In this document: positions 45,192 to 53,919 of the stretch, piece after piece
Layout of the letters: every line of letters begins with the position of its first letter
Position numbering within the stretch: the first letter of the stretch is position 1
Assembly (NCBI RefSeq): GCF_008932295.1
Contig: NZ_WBWA01000005.1
Location: 1-64,000 of the forward strand
Length of the DNA stretch: 64,000 nucleotides
Direction: 5' to 3'
Origin: Brucella tritici
GTDB lineage: Bacteria > Pseudomonadota > Alphaproteobacteria > Rhizobiales > Rhizobiaceae
Notes under the pieces: model-generated
Told to the model about the DNA's origin: nothing
Database searches by the model: none
What the model saw: the letters and a program-made list of their open reading frames with translations, nothing else
Program-made: the position numbers and the translations under genes

Positions 45192-46436
45192 ATGGACCAG
45201 AAGAATCCGCTTGTAGCGCGCTATGACGTCGAGGCGATCCGCCGGGACTTTCCGATCCTTTCGAGAGAAGTACACGGCAAGCCGCTCGTCTACCTCGACA
45301 ATGGTGCATCGGCGCAAAAGCCTCAGAGTGTCATCGACGCTGTGACGCACGCTTATTCCAACGAATATGCCAATGTTCATCGTGGCCTGCATTTTTTGTC
45401 GAATGCAGCAACGGATGCCTATGAAAAGTCGCGCGAAACGGTTCGGCGCTTTCTGAATGCCGGTTCGGTGGACGAAATTGTCTTCACGAAGAACGCGACC
45501 GAAGCCATCAACACGGTCGCCTATGGTTATGGCATGCCGAATATCGGTGAGGGTGATGAAATCCTCTTGTCGATCATGGAGCATCACTCCAATATCGTGC
45601 CATGGCATTTCATTCGTGAACGACAGGGCGCGAAGCTGGTTTTCGCTCCGGTGGACGATGAAGGTATCTTCCACATCGAGGAATTCGAGAAGCGTCTGAC
45701 GGACCGCACCAAGCTGGTCGCCATCACGCATATGTCGAATGCGCTGGGGACCGTTACGCCGATCAAGAAGATCGTGGAACTTGCCCATGCGCGCGGCATT
45801 CCGGTTTTGGTCGATGGCAGTCAGGGTGCTGTGCACCTGCCTGTCGACGTACAGGATCTTGGCTGCGACTGGTATGTCTTTACCGGCCACAAGGTTTACG
45901 GACCATCCGGCATCGGCGTCCTCTATGGCCGTTCCGAAATGCTTGAGAAGATGCGTCCTTTCCAGGGCGGCGGCGAGATGATTGAGGAGGTGACGGAAGA
46001 AAACGTCACCTACAACCATCCGCCCCATCGCTTCGAAGCGGGCACGCCGCCCATCGTTCAGGCCATTGGTCTTGGCGCTGCGCTTGAATATATGGAAAAG
46101 ATCGGTCGTCATGCGATCCTCGCTCATGAGGAGGATTTACGTGATTATGCTCATGAGCAGCTTGGCCGGATCAACTCATTGCGTATTTTTGGCAATGCGC
46201 CGGACAAGGGAGCAATCATCTCGTTTGCGCTTGAGGGAATTCATGCGCATGACGTATCGATGGTAATCGATCGGGCAGGGGTTGCGGTACGCGCCGGAAC
46301 ACATTGCGCGCAGCCGCTCTTGAAACGCTTCGGCGTCACCTCTACATGCCGTGCATCCTTCGCCCTGTATAATACCCGTGCTGAAGTGGATGCATTGGCG
46401 GAAGCCTTGGAAAAGGCAAGGAAGTTTTTCGGATGA
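45192..46436 (+). CDS. sufS: Cysteine desulfurase SufS
   Basis: A 414-residue group II cysteine desulfurase feeding sulfur to the Suf complex. Motifs: VYLDNGASAQKP, EHHSNIVPWHF, the PLP lysine in FTGHKVYGPSGIGVLYG near 232, and the active cysteine in RAGTHCAQPLLKRF near 371. Start ATG 45192 is preferred over an in-frame 5' extension to 45141 because AGAGGA lies just upstream and the family N-terminus begins there. No SufE gene is in the window. Its stop overlaps sufT by 4 bp. Confidence 0.95.
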   Translation: MDQKNPLVARYDVEAIRRDFPILSREVHGKPLVYLDNGASAQKPQSVIDAVTHAYSNEYANVHRGLHFLSNAATDAYEKSRETVRRFLNAGSVDEIVFTKNATEAINTVAYGYGMPNIGEGDEILLSIMEHHSNIVPWHFIRERQGAKLVFAPVDDEGIFHIEEFEKRLTDRTKLVAITHMSNALGTVTPIKKIVELAHARGIPVLVDGSQGAVHLPVDVQDLGCDWYVFTGHKVYGPSGIGVLYGRSEMLEKMRPFQGGGEMIEEVTEENVTYNHPPHRFEAGTPPIVQAIGLGAALEYMEKIGRHAILAHEEDLRDYAHEQLGRINSLRIFGNAPDKGAIISFALEGIHAHDVSMVIDRAGVAVRAGTHCAQPLLKRFGVTSTCRASFALYNTRAEVDALAEALEKARKFFG

Positions 46437-46852
46437 CCGATATGGAACAGAAAGTTCAGGACAAAGCCGATACCACGCCTGTCGAGGGCGGAGAAAAGGC
46501 CGAAGGCAATTCGGTATTTTCCGCTTCTGCCATCCCGCAGGAAGACCTCCTGCGCATGACGGACGACATTATCGCGGCCCTGAAGACGGTTTATGACCCG
46601 GAAATTCCGGCCGATATCTACGAGCTTGGCCTCGTCTACAAGATCGACATCGAAGATGATCGCACCGTGAAAATCGAAATGACTCTAACCGCTCCCGGCT
46701 GCCCGGTTGCAGGCGAGATGCCGGGCTGGGTTGAGAACGCAGTCAGCGCCGTTGAGGGTGTTTCCATGGTGGAAGTCACGATGACATTCGATCCGCCATG
46801 GACGCCGGACCGTATGTCCGAGGAGGCCCAGGTGGCCGTCGGCTGGTATTGA
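46433..46852 (+). CDS. SufT/MIP18-family (DUF59) Fe-S protein
   Basis: A 139-residue DUF59 protein with an extra charged N-terminus of about 35 residues. The domain shows VYDPEIPADIYELGLVYKI and LTAPGCPVAGEMPGWVENAV with the family cysteine. DUF59 proteins assist Fe-S cluster maturation or delivery. It overlaps sufS by 4 bp (ATGA) and is the last gene before the operon terminator. In related genomes sufA often follows here; it does not in this window. Confidence 0.92.
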   Translation: MTDMEQKVQDKADTTPVEGGEKAEGNSVFSASAIPQEDLLRMTDDIIAALKTVYDPEIPADIYELGLVYKIDIEDDRTVKIEMTLTAPGCPVAGEMPGWVENAVSAVEGVSMVEVTMTFDPPWTPDRMSEEAQVAVGWY

Positions 46853-46870
46853 AATCTGACCGAAATAAAA

Positions 46871-46898
46871 AAATGCGGCTCTTTGGGCCGCATTTTTG
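46871..46898. terminator. Intrinsic terminator of the suf operon
   Basis: AAATGCGGC (46871-46879) pairs with GCCGCATTT (46887-46895), preceded by A-run and followed by TTGAT; also suitable for the minus-strand gene that ends at 46919. Confidence 0.9.
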
Positions 46899-46918
46899 AT
46901 TCCGTAACGGGAAGTGCA

Positions 46919-47890
46919 CTAAAAGCCGGTCGTCTTCGCATAATGCAGGGGCCGCTTCCCGCAACAGGCTTGAAGCAGTCCGACAATGCCTCCCAGCGCC
47001 ATTGCGGATGAAATAAGGGCTTGTCCGGCGTTGAACGGGAGTGTGCAAATCGCGATCAGCAGCTTCCATAAACGACTGAGAAACTTGAAAGGAACTTGCT
47101 TCATCGCCTGTTGCGGGTTTTCGTCGTATCGCAGCGCAAATTCAGTTGCATTATGATCCCGGTTCCTGCGGAAGTGGTAGGAGAGGCTTATCCTGCAACG
47201 AGGCACTGTCTCATAGACTATTGCATCCGGAGCCCAGCCTGTTTTCGCACCCAATCTCTTGGCTTTTAGCCAGAGATTCCAGTCTTCCCCCCCAGTCAGC
47301 CTCAGTTGCGAATCGAATCGCAAGCCGGTCTTTCGGAAGAAATCGAGCTTGCCCAACCAGCTTCCGGTTGCCACTTTGATGGTATCGCCTCTGTTCTCTT
47401 GCCACTTCTTTCGGGCTCTTAGTTCGGCTTTGGTGCTGTTTCTTTCAACACCCGACCAGATCAATCTCTGCCAAAGATTCAATCGCCCTTCTAACGCCTG
47501 TGGTCTTACTGGTGATCCGACAATATCGAAATCCAAACGTTGTTGCTCTGCGAACAGTTGTTGCAACCAATCCGGTTTTGCCTGTTCATCATCATCGACA
47601 AAAACAAGAAAGTCAGCTCCGATCAGCTTGGCATAATCAAGTGCGCGATTGCGAGCACATGAAATACCGATGTTTGTTTCAAGTGAATAGGTTATGGGGC
47701 GCGAGCCGAGCTGAGTTGCGATTTCTTGAAGCCAGATGTCTGAGGTGCTGACCTGATTATTCTCCACAACCAGAAATTCAACATCTACGTTACCTGGGAG
47801 GTACAGTTCTGAAAGTGATCGATAAAGATTTATCAGCATTTTTGGGCGATTGCGCGTAACAGTCGCAATAACAATCTTAAATTTTTTCAT
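46919..47890 (-). CDS. Glycosyltransferase family 2
   Basis: A 323-residue GT-A fold enzyme. Nucleotide-sugar motifs are visible: IATVTRNRPKMLINLYRSL, EFLVVENNQ, GISCARNRALDYAK and the metal-binding VFVDDDEQAKP; WNLWLKAKRLG with a preceding GGED is the acceptor/base region. Possibly ExoM-like from this pattern, acceptor unknown. The coding sequence is visibly less GC-rich than its neighbours, with codons such as AAA, TTT and ATT, and it is flanked by AT-rich DNA and tRNA-Thr, so acquisition by transfer is likely. Confidence 0.85.
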   Translation of the reverse strand: MKKFKIVIATVTRNRPKMLINLYRSLSELYLPGNVDVEFLVVENNQVSTSDIWLQEIATQLGSRPITYSLETNIGISCARNRALDYAKLIGADFLVFVDDDEQAKPDWLQQLFAEQQRLDFDIVGSPVRPQALEGRLNLWQRLIWSGVERNSTKAELRARKKWQENRGDTIKVATGSWLGKLDFFRKTGLRFDSQLRLTGGEDWNLWLKAKRLGAKTGWAPDAIVYETVPRCRISLSYHFRRNRDHNATEFALRYDENPQQAMKQVPFKFLSRLWKLLIAICTLPFNAGQALISSAMALGGIVGLLQACCGKRPLHYAKTTGF

Positions 47891-48093
47891 TTTAAAATCT
47901 TCAAATATATAATTTGTTAAAAAAGAAAATTGGAAAATACAGATAAATTAAAAACATATACTAATATAATATTTATTCTTGATGTGATGATGTCAAGAAA
48001 AATTAAACTGCCTGTGGGGCAGGGCAGCGATCTCATCAGATACATAAGAAATACGTTAAATGATGCCAGCATATCATGTGTCTGCTGGAAAAG
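47891..48093. other. AT-rich intergenic segment beside tRNA-Thr
   Basis: About 200 bp of strongly AT-rich DNA between the glycosyltransferase start and the tRNA 3' end. It contains no recognisable gene. I looked for a copy of the tRNA 3' end that could mark an integration site and saw none. Confidence 0.5.
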
Positions 48094-48169
<76 letters not shown>

Positions 48170-48322
48170 ACTTGCGCCCGATTAGCACAAATGCAGCGCG
48201 TGTAAAACGAAAATTCATCGCATGCAGGTCATGGCAACCGGGTTTTTCATGTGATAGCCAATAGCGGGTTGGGGAAACAGTGGCAAACTTGTCAGAGTTG
48301 GGCCAGATTCGGGACTGTAAAT

Positions 48323-49096
48323 ATGGAAGATAAATCGCTCGCGCTTCATTTTCTGTCATCGGGAACCGAAGAATCACTTGTCGCCCAGAAAGAGCTCGTC
48401 GCTCGATATGGCCATGTAGCTGCCGAAGATGCTGATATCATCGTCGCGCTTGGCGGCGATGGAACCATGCTTCAGGCGCTTCGCGATTTTATGAACAGCG
48501 GCACGCCGATCTATGGCATGAACCGCGGCTCTGTCGGGTTCCTGATGAATGAGTTCAGCGTGGACGATCTGCCGGAACGTATTCTGGCTGCGCAAATGGA
48601 AACCATTCGCCCGCTTGTGATGGTCGCAGAAACGGAATCGGGACAATCTTTCGAGGCTTTGGCCATCAACGAAGTTTCCCTTTTCCGTCAGTCCTATCAG
48701 GCCGCCAAGATCAAGATAACGATTGACGGCAAGGTGCGGTTGAACGAACTCGTTTGCGATGGTGTTATGGTCGCGACGCCCGCAGGTTCCACTGCCTATA
48801 ATCTCTCGGCGCAAGGCCCCATTCTGCCGCTTGAAGCGCCGCTACTGGCGCTGACTCCGGTAAGCCCCTTCCGTCCGCGTCGCTGGGGCGGTGCGCTTCT
48901 ACCCAAGCACGTGACCGTCCGCATGGATTTGCTGGAAACCGAAAAACGCCCGGTCAATGCGGTCGCTGACAATAACGAAGTCAAGTCGGTGAAGTCTGTA
49001 ACCGTGCGGGAGGCGCCGAACAGCCAGGTAGCCATTCTCTTTGACCGAAATCATTCCTGGGACGAGCGCATCCTGACAGAGCAGTTCAGGCATTAG
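48323..49096 (+). CDS. nadK: NAD kinase
   Basis: A 257-residue enzyme phosphorylating NAD to NADP. The catalytic GGDGTM motif is near residue 43 in IIVALGGDGTMLQAL; YGMNRGSVGFLMNE is the adenosine-binding region, and DGVMVATPAGSTAYNLSAQGPI the second conserved block. Start ATG 48323 fits the alphaproteobacterial N-terminus; an in-frame extension to 48251 is unsupported. Single gene beside tRNA-Thr. Confidence 0.95.
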   Translation: MEDKSLALHFLSSGTEESLVAQKELVARYGHVAAEDADIIVALGGDGTMLQALRDFMNSGTPIYGMNRGSVGFLMNEFSVDDLPERILAAQMETIRPLVMVAETESGQSFEALAINEVSLFRQSYQAAKIKITIDGKVRLNELVCDGVMVATPAGSTAYNLSAQGPILPLEAPLLALTPVSPFRPRRWGGALLPKHVTVRMDLLETEKRPVNAVADNNEVKSVKSVTVREAPNSQVAILFDRNHSWDERILTEQFRH

Positions 49097-49395
49097 TTTT
49101 GGCAGATAAGTGGTGCACCGGTTCAGCTAGGCAAATGCTCTTTAGCTTTTGATAATTTGAATAAATTTGTTCAAGTTCCGCATTGATTTCGATTGTTGCA
49201 GCACAATCGAAGCAATTTGATACCTTTCGATGGTATTTTAGTTGACTTTTGCACGCTGTGGACGTACGCGATGCTGCAAGAAAACGCATTTTGCGTTGCA
49301 GACGCCTTATTCTGCCTTGGTTCCTGCGCCCGATGACGCGGCTGCAATGACAGGATGGGTGGAAATCATTTCCAAACCAGAGAGCTGCGCCTCCA
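49097..49395 (+). promoter_or_regulatory. Leader region of the DEAD-box helicase gene
   Basis: A 299-bp non-coding segment. A hairpin is formed by CTGCAA (49274-49279) with TTGCAG (49296-49301) and, inside, CGCA with TGCG. The gap is long relative to neighbours and could be a structured 5' leader, as is common for cold-induced helicase genes. Nothing else recognised. Confidence 0.45.
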
Positions 49396-50850
49396 TTGAC
49401 GACATTTGCCGAACTCGGTCTTTCCCCGAAAGTGCTCGCTGCTGTAGAAGCGGCGGGATATTCTGCGCCCACACCTATTCAGGCAGGAGCCATTCCTCCA
49501 GCCCTTGAACGCAAAGACGTTCTCGGTATCGCGCAGACGGGAACCGGAAAGACCGCGTCTTTCGTGCTTCCGATGCTCACGCTTCTGGAAAAGGGCCGGG
49601 CGCGGGCGCGCATGCCGCGTACGCTCATTCTGGAGCCAACCCGTGAACTCGCAGCGCAGGTCGAGGAAAATTTCGTCAAATACGGTGTGAACCATCGGCT
49701 GAACGTGGCCCTTCTGATTGGCGGCGTGTCGTTCGATGAGCAGGAACGCAAGCTGGAACGTGGTGCCGATGTTCTCATCGCAACGCCAGGTCGCCTGCTC
49801 GATCATTTCGAACGCGGCAAGCTGCTCCTGACTGGTGTTGAAATTCTCGTCATCGACGAGGCCGACCGTATGCTTGACATGGGTTTCATCCCCGACATCG
49901 AGCGCATCTGCAAGCTCATTCCGTTTACGCGTCAGACGCTTTTCTTCTCGGCCACCATGCCGCCGGAAATCACCAAGCTGACCGAACAGTTCCTGCATTC
50001 GCCGACGCGCATTGAAGTTGCAAAAGCTTCGTCCACGGCCAAAACCGTGACCCAGCGTCTGGTGAAGTCCAGCAAGAAGGATTGGGACAAGCGCGCGGTT
50101 CTGCGCGATCTCATCCGTGCGGAAGGCGACACGCTCAAGAACGCGATCATCTTCTGTAATCGCAAGAAAGATGTATCCGAACTATTCCGCTCGCTGACGC
50201 GACACGAGTTCAATGCCGGTGCCTTGCATGGCGATATGGATCAGCGCGCACGCATGACCATGCTGGCGAACTTTAAGGAAGGCAAGCTGCAGTTGCTGGT
50301 GGCGTCCGATGTTGCTGCACGCGGTCTCGACATTCCCGATGTGAGCCACGTTTTCAATTTCGACATTCCGATTCATTCGGAAGATTATGTTCATCGCATT
50401 GGCCGTACCGGTCGCGCTGGACGTTCCGGCAAGGCATTCACGATCGTGACGCCCTCCGATACGAAGTATCTTGCAGCTATCGAGAATATGATCGGCGAAA
50501 AGATCGAATGGCTCGACGGTGATCTGTCGACGCTGCCTGCCGTTGACGAGGCAGACGATCAGCGCAAGGGCAAGAATGCTCGTGGCAAAGGCAAGGATGC
50601 CAAGGGCAAGGACAAGCCGAAAGACAAGCCGAAGGCAAAGCCTGCCGAAGTTCTCGATCCTGCCGAACAGCCGCAGCCAGTCATCGAATCCAGCGAGCGC
50701 CGCGATGCGATCCGCGCTTCCAATGATGAGCGCCGCGGCAAGCCGCAGCATGAGCAGAAGCGTCGTCGTGATCGTGACGATGACGGCCCGACGCCTGTAG
50801 GTTTCGGCAACGATATTCCTGCCTTCATGTTGATTCCAACGGGAATCTGA
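49396..50850 (+). CDS. DEAD-box RNA helicase (RhlE-like)
   Basis: A 484-residue helicase. Q motif TPIQAGAIPPAL; motif I AQTGTGKT near 52; DEAD in LVIDEADRMLDMGF near 155; SAT in FFSATMPP; C-terminal ARGLDIPDVSHV and HRIGRTGRAGRSG. The last 90 residues are lysine/arginine/proline rich (GKGKDAKGKDKPKDKPKAKP), likely RNA-binding. It starts with TTG 49396 (reads MTTFAELGLSPKVL), which is the family start; no better ATG exists and the ribosome-binding site is weak. Confidence 0.93.
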   Translation: MTTFAELGLSPKVLAAVEAAGYSAPTPIQAGAIPPALERKDVLGIAQTGTGKTASFVLPMLTLLEKGRARARMPRTLILEPTRELAAQVEENFVKYGVNHRLNVALLIGGVSFDEQERKLERGADVLIATPGRLLDHFERGKLLLTGVEILVIDEADRMLDMGFIPDIERICKLIPFTRQTLFFSATMPPEITKLTEQFLHSPTRIEVAKASSTAKTVTQRLVKSSKKDWDKRAVLRDLIRAEGDTLKNAIIFCNRKKDVSELFRSLTRHEFNAGALHGDMDQRARMTMLANFKEGKLQLLVASDVAARGLDIPDVSHVFNFDIPIHSEDYVHRIGRTGRAGRSGKAFTIVTPSDTKYLAAIENMIGEKIEWLDGDLSTLPAVDEADDQRKGKNARGKGKDAKGKDKPKDKPKAKPAEVLDPAEQPQPVIESSERRDAIRASNDERRGKPQHEQKRRRDRDDDGPTPVGFGNDIPAFMLIPTGI

Positions 50851-50886
50851 CGGAAGCGGTAGGGAAACGGATCCATCGGCTGCAGG

Positions 50887-51243
50887 CTAGCGCTTCGCAG
50901 CCGATTTCTTTTTTGGCTTGGTTTTCTCGCTCCGCAGGGCTGCATCATAGGCAAGGCGTGCCCAGTGCGTCATCACTTCCGGATCGTCGAACGCTTCGCT
51001 TGGCACACTCCAGTAAGGCATGGCAATTGGATCGCCACCCTTACGACCTTCATAGGTCCATTGGGTAGCGCCTGCGTCAATGAAATCGGGGATGGTTACT
51101 TCGTCGGCTTTTAAGAGTAACTCGTCGCGGACGACGAGTGCAAAGATCAGGCCTTGGTGATAGATGCCCTTGCCGCCAAACATGCGGCGTATGCTGATGG
51201 GGCCGAAGTCCTGCAACAAATCGCGAAGAGCTTCGTCATCCAT
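50887..51243 (-). CDS. TfoX N-terminal-domain protein
   Basis: A 118-residue protein with the TfoX_N domain (RRMFGGKGIYHQGLIFALVV and LLLKADEVTIPDFIDAGA), ending in a lysine-rich tail. TfoX proteins regulate competence in gammaproteobacteria; in alphaproteobacteria the short N-domain-only form has no defined role. It lies 21 bp downstream of the SufA gene on the same strand, so the two are co-transcribed. Confidence 0.85.
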   Translation of the reverse strand: MDDEALRDLLQDFGPISIRRMFGGKGIYHQGLIFALVVRDELLLKADEVTIPDFIDAGATQWTYEGRKGGDPIAMPYWSVPSEAFDDPEVMTHWARLAYDAALRSEKTKPKKKSAAKR

Positions 51244-51264
51244 CGGCGAACACCTTGTCCTGGA

Positions 51265-51645
51265 TCAGGCCGCGCCTTGCATCTGACGAAGGCTCTCCGG
51301 CGAGGCGGCTTTGATTTCTACGGATTCGCCGCAACCACAAGCCGATGTCTGGTTTGGATTGTTGAAGACAAAACCCGTGCGCAGCGTCGTCACTTCGAAA
51401 TCCATCTGGGTGCCGAGCAGGAACAGAACGGCTTCAGGCGCGATGAAAACCTTTGCGTCATCTTTCTCGATCACATCGTCGCCTGCTTTGGCTTCGGTGA
51501 CGAGATCGATGGTATATTCCATCCCGGCGCAACCGCCTTTTTTTACACCCACCCGGATACCAAGAGCGCCGTCCCGTGATGCGATGATCTCGCGAACGCG
51601 ATCAGCTGCCTTGTCAGTTAGCGTCATGACTGCGAAACGGCCCAT
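51265..51645 (-). CDS. sufA: A-type Fe-S carrier SufA/IscA
   Basis: A 126-residue HesB/IscA-family protein. The three cluster-binding cysteines are present: VKKGGCAGMEY and SACGCGES. A-type proteins receive clusters from the Suf scaffold and pass them on. In many Hyphomicrobiales sufA ends the suf operon after the DUF59 gene; here it is about 4.4 kb further and on the opposite strand. Start ATG 51645 (MGRFAVMTLTD) is chosen; MTLTD six codons on is an alternative. Confidence 0.92.
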   Translation of the reverse strand: MGRFAVMTLTDKAADRVREIIASRDGALGIRVGVKKGGCAGMEYTIDLVTEAKAGDDVIEKDDAKVFIAPEAVLFLLGTQMDFEVTTLRTGFVFNNPNQTSACGCGESVEIKAASPESLRQMQGAA

Positions 51646-51835
51646 TTTCTCTCTTCCGGTATCGTGCTGGCATATGGACGAAGAATCGTCCAATCATGTC
51701 GCAACAGGCTGAGTTTCCTCTGCGTCTGCCACGTTTTCACTATAGTTAGTGTTGTAACATCATTACTGCAATACACCAAATCAGGAGCGTCACTGAAGCG
51801 TTCCACAATAAGTTTGCTAGGAAGAGGAGAAGCGA

Positions 51836-52480
51836 ATGTCGAATGACCGGATGAAACCTCTGATGCTGGCTGCTGTGATCGGCATTCTGGGCACGGGGCT
51901 GGCAGGCTTTTCGGCTGGAATTGCCCTGGCGCAAAATCCGCCGAAGGCCGCGCCCGAAGAAACACCCAGAAACGTTGAGGAAAAACACGATAAAGCTGCC
52001 AAGCCGGTTGAGGAAACGAAACCTTCCGAGCAGACCCAGGATGCAGCCGGAGGCGTAACGGTCCCGGACTATCGTGATGATCGCTCCACACCGCAGGCGC
52101 TGATCGAATCCTATTACAATGCAATCAATCGCAAGGAATATACCCGAGCCTATGGCTATTATTCCGAGGAGGGGCGGGAGCCCGACTTCAAGACCTTCGT
52201 AAAGGGCTATGAGAACACCAAGAGCGTAAAGGTGGCGCTGCGCAAGACTGATCCGGACCCCGGCGCTGGCCAGATCTACTGGAGCCAGCCGCTGGCCATC
52301 GAAGCTGAAACGACAGATGGCAAAAAGGAAGTCTTTACAGGCTGCTACACGATTCATCTCACAAATCCCGGCATGCAGGAGGAACCACCTTTCAAGCCGA
52401 TGCAGATTATGACGGGGTCGTTGACCAAGTCGCCGCTGGAGCTGGAAAAGAGCGTTCCGGAGACTTGCGAAGCGCCATAA
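51836..52480 (+). CDS. Exported protein with NTF2-like C-terminal region, unknown
   Basis: A 214-residue protein with a signal peptide (about 7-32, ending IALAQ), a proline/glutamate/lysine-rich linker to about residue 75, and a folded domain beginning TPQALIESYYNAINRKEYTRAYGYY, a helix pattern seen at the start of NTF2-like folds. One cysteine pair (CYTIH and ETCEAP) may form a disulfide. I do not recognise a named family. Strong GAAGAGGAG site before ATG 51836. Confidence 0.75.
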   Translation: MSNDRMKPLMLAAVIGILGTGLAGFSAGIALAQNPPKAAPEETPRNVEEKHDKAAKPVEETKPSEQTQDAAGGVTVPDYRDDRSTPQALIESYYNAINRKEYTRAYGYYSEEGREPDFKTFVKGYENTKSVKVALRKTDPDPGAGQIYWSQPLAIEAETTDGKKEVFTGCYTIHLTNPGMQEEPPFKPMQIMTGSLTKSPLELEKSVPETCEAP

Positions 52481-52501
52481 AAAGAATTGGCAGATTGGCT
52501 C

Positions 52502-52533
52502 TTGACCTTACCACGATGGGAAGCCCCATCTTA
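52502..52533 (+). promoter_or_regulatory. MerR/CueR-type promoter of copZ
   Basis: A -35 TTGACC (52502-52507) is followed by the dyad CTTACCA-CGA-TGGGAAG (52507-52523, 6 of 7 matched), which fills a spacer of 19-20 bp before a -10 near 52527-52533. An over-long spacer carrying a dyad is the hallmark of MerR-family metal-responsive promoters, and CTT.CC..GG.AAG arms resemble CueR/HmrR copper sites. Confidence 0.7.
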
Positions 52534-52563
52534 TGGTCAGTCCTATAAGGAGTGACTGAGTTG

Positions 52564-52761
52564 ATGAAGTTTTCCATTCCCAAGATGAAGTGCGGCGGTT
52601 GCGCCGATAACATTACCGTCGCGCTGCGCAAGCTTGATGCAACGGCACCAATCGAAATCGATCTCGACAGGAAAGAGGTCGAATTCGGCGGCAATGTTTC
52701 GCAGGACGCCGTTCTTTCCGCACTGGCTGCTGCCGGTTATCCGGCATCGAACGCTCAATAA
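52564..52761 (+). CDS. CopZ-like heavy-metal-associated (HMA) chaperone
   Basis: A 65-residue HMA-domain protein. The metal-binding motif is MKCGGCADN, in place of the usual GMTCxxC, followed by the ferredoxin-like fold (IEIDLDRKEVEFGG, ALAAAGYPA). It most likely binds Cu(I). Start at ATG 52564 or TTG 52561, with AAGGAG upstream. Its promoter looks copper-regulated. No copper ATPase or CueR gene is in the window. Confidence 0.88.
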   Translation: MKFSIPKMKCGGCADNITVALRKLDATAPIEIDLDRKEVEFGGNVSQDAVLSALAAAGYPASNAQ

Positions 52762-53095
52762 TGTGATTTCAGGGGCGCTTGTTTCAAAGTGCTGCGAACG
52801 ATAGAGCCCATCCCGAAAAGCGTAAACGGTTTCGGGCAGGCCGTGTGTCAAAACAGACACCGAGATGCCGGGAAGCGGAAGCTTTCCGGCGTTTCCATAT
52901 CCAGATGCTGGTAACAAGAAGCGGGTATCAGTGAGCATAAATGCCGCAAATGCTGTGTTTCATTGACTGGACCCGCGATTTTTGCCACATCAACGGCAAA
53001 TCTCGTTTATGGTGCTCCAAGTGCGTCCAGAAAAGACGCGCGGGGCTCCAATGGCATGAAACATCGCATTCCGCGACAAGGAAGGGTTTAGGGCT
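52762..53095. other. Intergenic segment with repeat hairpins
   Basis: 334 bp without a gene. It holds the dispersed repeat at 52803-52836 and a further hairpin (52866-52889, GCCGGGAAGC with GCTTTCCGGC, one G-T). The remainder shows nothing recognisable and carries the promoter of the methyltransferase gene. Confidence 0.5.
52803..52836. repeat. Dispersed intergenic repeat (copy)
   Basis: CCCGAAA (52812-52818) pairs with TTTCGGG (52830-52836) around AGCGTAAACGG. It shares AGAGC.CATCCCGAAA and AAACGGTTT with the element at 14397-14446. Confidence 0.6.
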
Positions 53096-53764
53096 ATGGC
53101 AGCCGATTTCCAGGATCTTCGCACAAAGATGGTCGACAACCAGATCCGCACGACGGACGTAACCGATCTGGCGGTTATCGATGCTTTCCTGACCGTTCCG
53201 CGCGAGGCTTTCGTTCCCGCCGCCCGTCAGGTTCTGGCCTATATCGACGAAGACCAGCTTGTTGAAAGCGAAGGCAAGCAGCCGCGCTACATCATGGAAC
53301 CTTCGCCTTTCGCCAAACTCGTGCAGCTCGCACGCATCAAGAATACCGACGTGGTTCTCGATGTCGGCTGCGGTACCGGATATTCGGCAGCCATCCTTTC
53401 CAAGCTCGCTGGTTCGGTGATCGGTCTGGAAAGTGATTCCGTATTGTCGGCTGCTGCGACGGCCCGTCTCGCTGAATTGGGCTATGACAATGTTGTGATC
53501 GTTTCAGGTGAACTGCAGGCAGGCTATCCGTCCGAAGCACCCTATGACGTGATCGTCATTGAGGGCGCCGTCGATTTCATTCCGGACGCACTTCTCGGCC
53601 AGTTGAAGGATGGCGGACGCTTGGTCGCCGTCGAGGGCCGCGGGAATGCTGGCGTTGCGCGGATTTACGTTAAAGAAAATGGTGTTGCATCGGGACGCGG
53701 TGTGTTCAACACTGCAGTTCGTCCGCTGCCGGGATTCGAGCGCGTTGCGCAGTTCGAATTTTAA
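53096..53764 (+). CDS. Protein-L-isoaspartate methyltransferase-like protein
   Basis: A 222-residue SAM-dependent methyltransferase of the PCMT family. SAM motif VVLDVGCGTGYSAAIL near 82; N-terminal KMVDNQIRTTDVTD and VPREAFVPAA are family features. The substrate-loop segment reads YIMEPSPFAKL rather than the typical ISQPY motif, so isoaspartate repair activity is uncertain. It sits just upstream of tolC in the same direction, a pairing common in Hyphomicrobiales, but two palindromes suggest tolC has its own promoter. Confidence 0.85.
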   Translation: MAADFQDLRTKMVDNQIRTTDVTDLAVIDAFLTVPREAFVPAARQVLAYIDEDQLVESEGKQPRYIMEPSPFAKLVQLARIKNTDVVLDVGCGTGYSAAILSKLAGSVIGLESDSVLSAAATARLAELGYDNVVIVSGELQAGYPSEAPYDVIVIEGAVDFIPDALLGQLKDGGRLVAVEGRGNAGVARIYVKENGVASGRGVFNTAVRPLPGFERVAQFEF

Positions 53765-53833
53765 TTTTAGCGGATGATACAATTCTGCAACGCTGCGGAA
53801 TTTGTTTGTGCAAGCTCTGGCGGGGGCAATGGA

Positions 53834-53856
53834 AATAACCGAATTTAGAGGTTATT
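53834..53856 (+). promoter_or_regulatory. Inverted repeat upstream of tolC (site 1)
   Basis: AATAACC (53834-53840) and GGTTATT (53850-53856), perfect arms with 9-base AT-rich spacer, 64 bp before the tolC start; regulator unknown. Confidence 0.5.
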
Positions 53857-53866
53857 AGGATTTGCC

Positions 53867-53882
53867 CGAACCGATCGGTTCG
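53867..53882 (+). promoter_or_regulatory. Perfect palindrome upstream of tolC (site 2)
   Basis: CGAACCGATCGGTTCG is a 16-bp perfect palindrome 37 bp before the tolC start. Such sites fit a TetR-family repressor, which often controls efflux outer-membrane genes; no such regulator is encoded nearby. Confidence 0.6.
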
Positions 53883-53919
53883 ATAGTTGGATTCGTTTGT
53901 TCTTAATATGAGGTACCCG

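Noticed and set aside
48061-48093. Integration-site repeat of the tRNA-Thr 3' end
   Set aside because: I looked across the glycosyltransferase segment for a second copy of the tRNA 3' sequence and did not find one.
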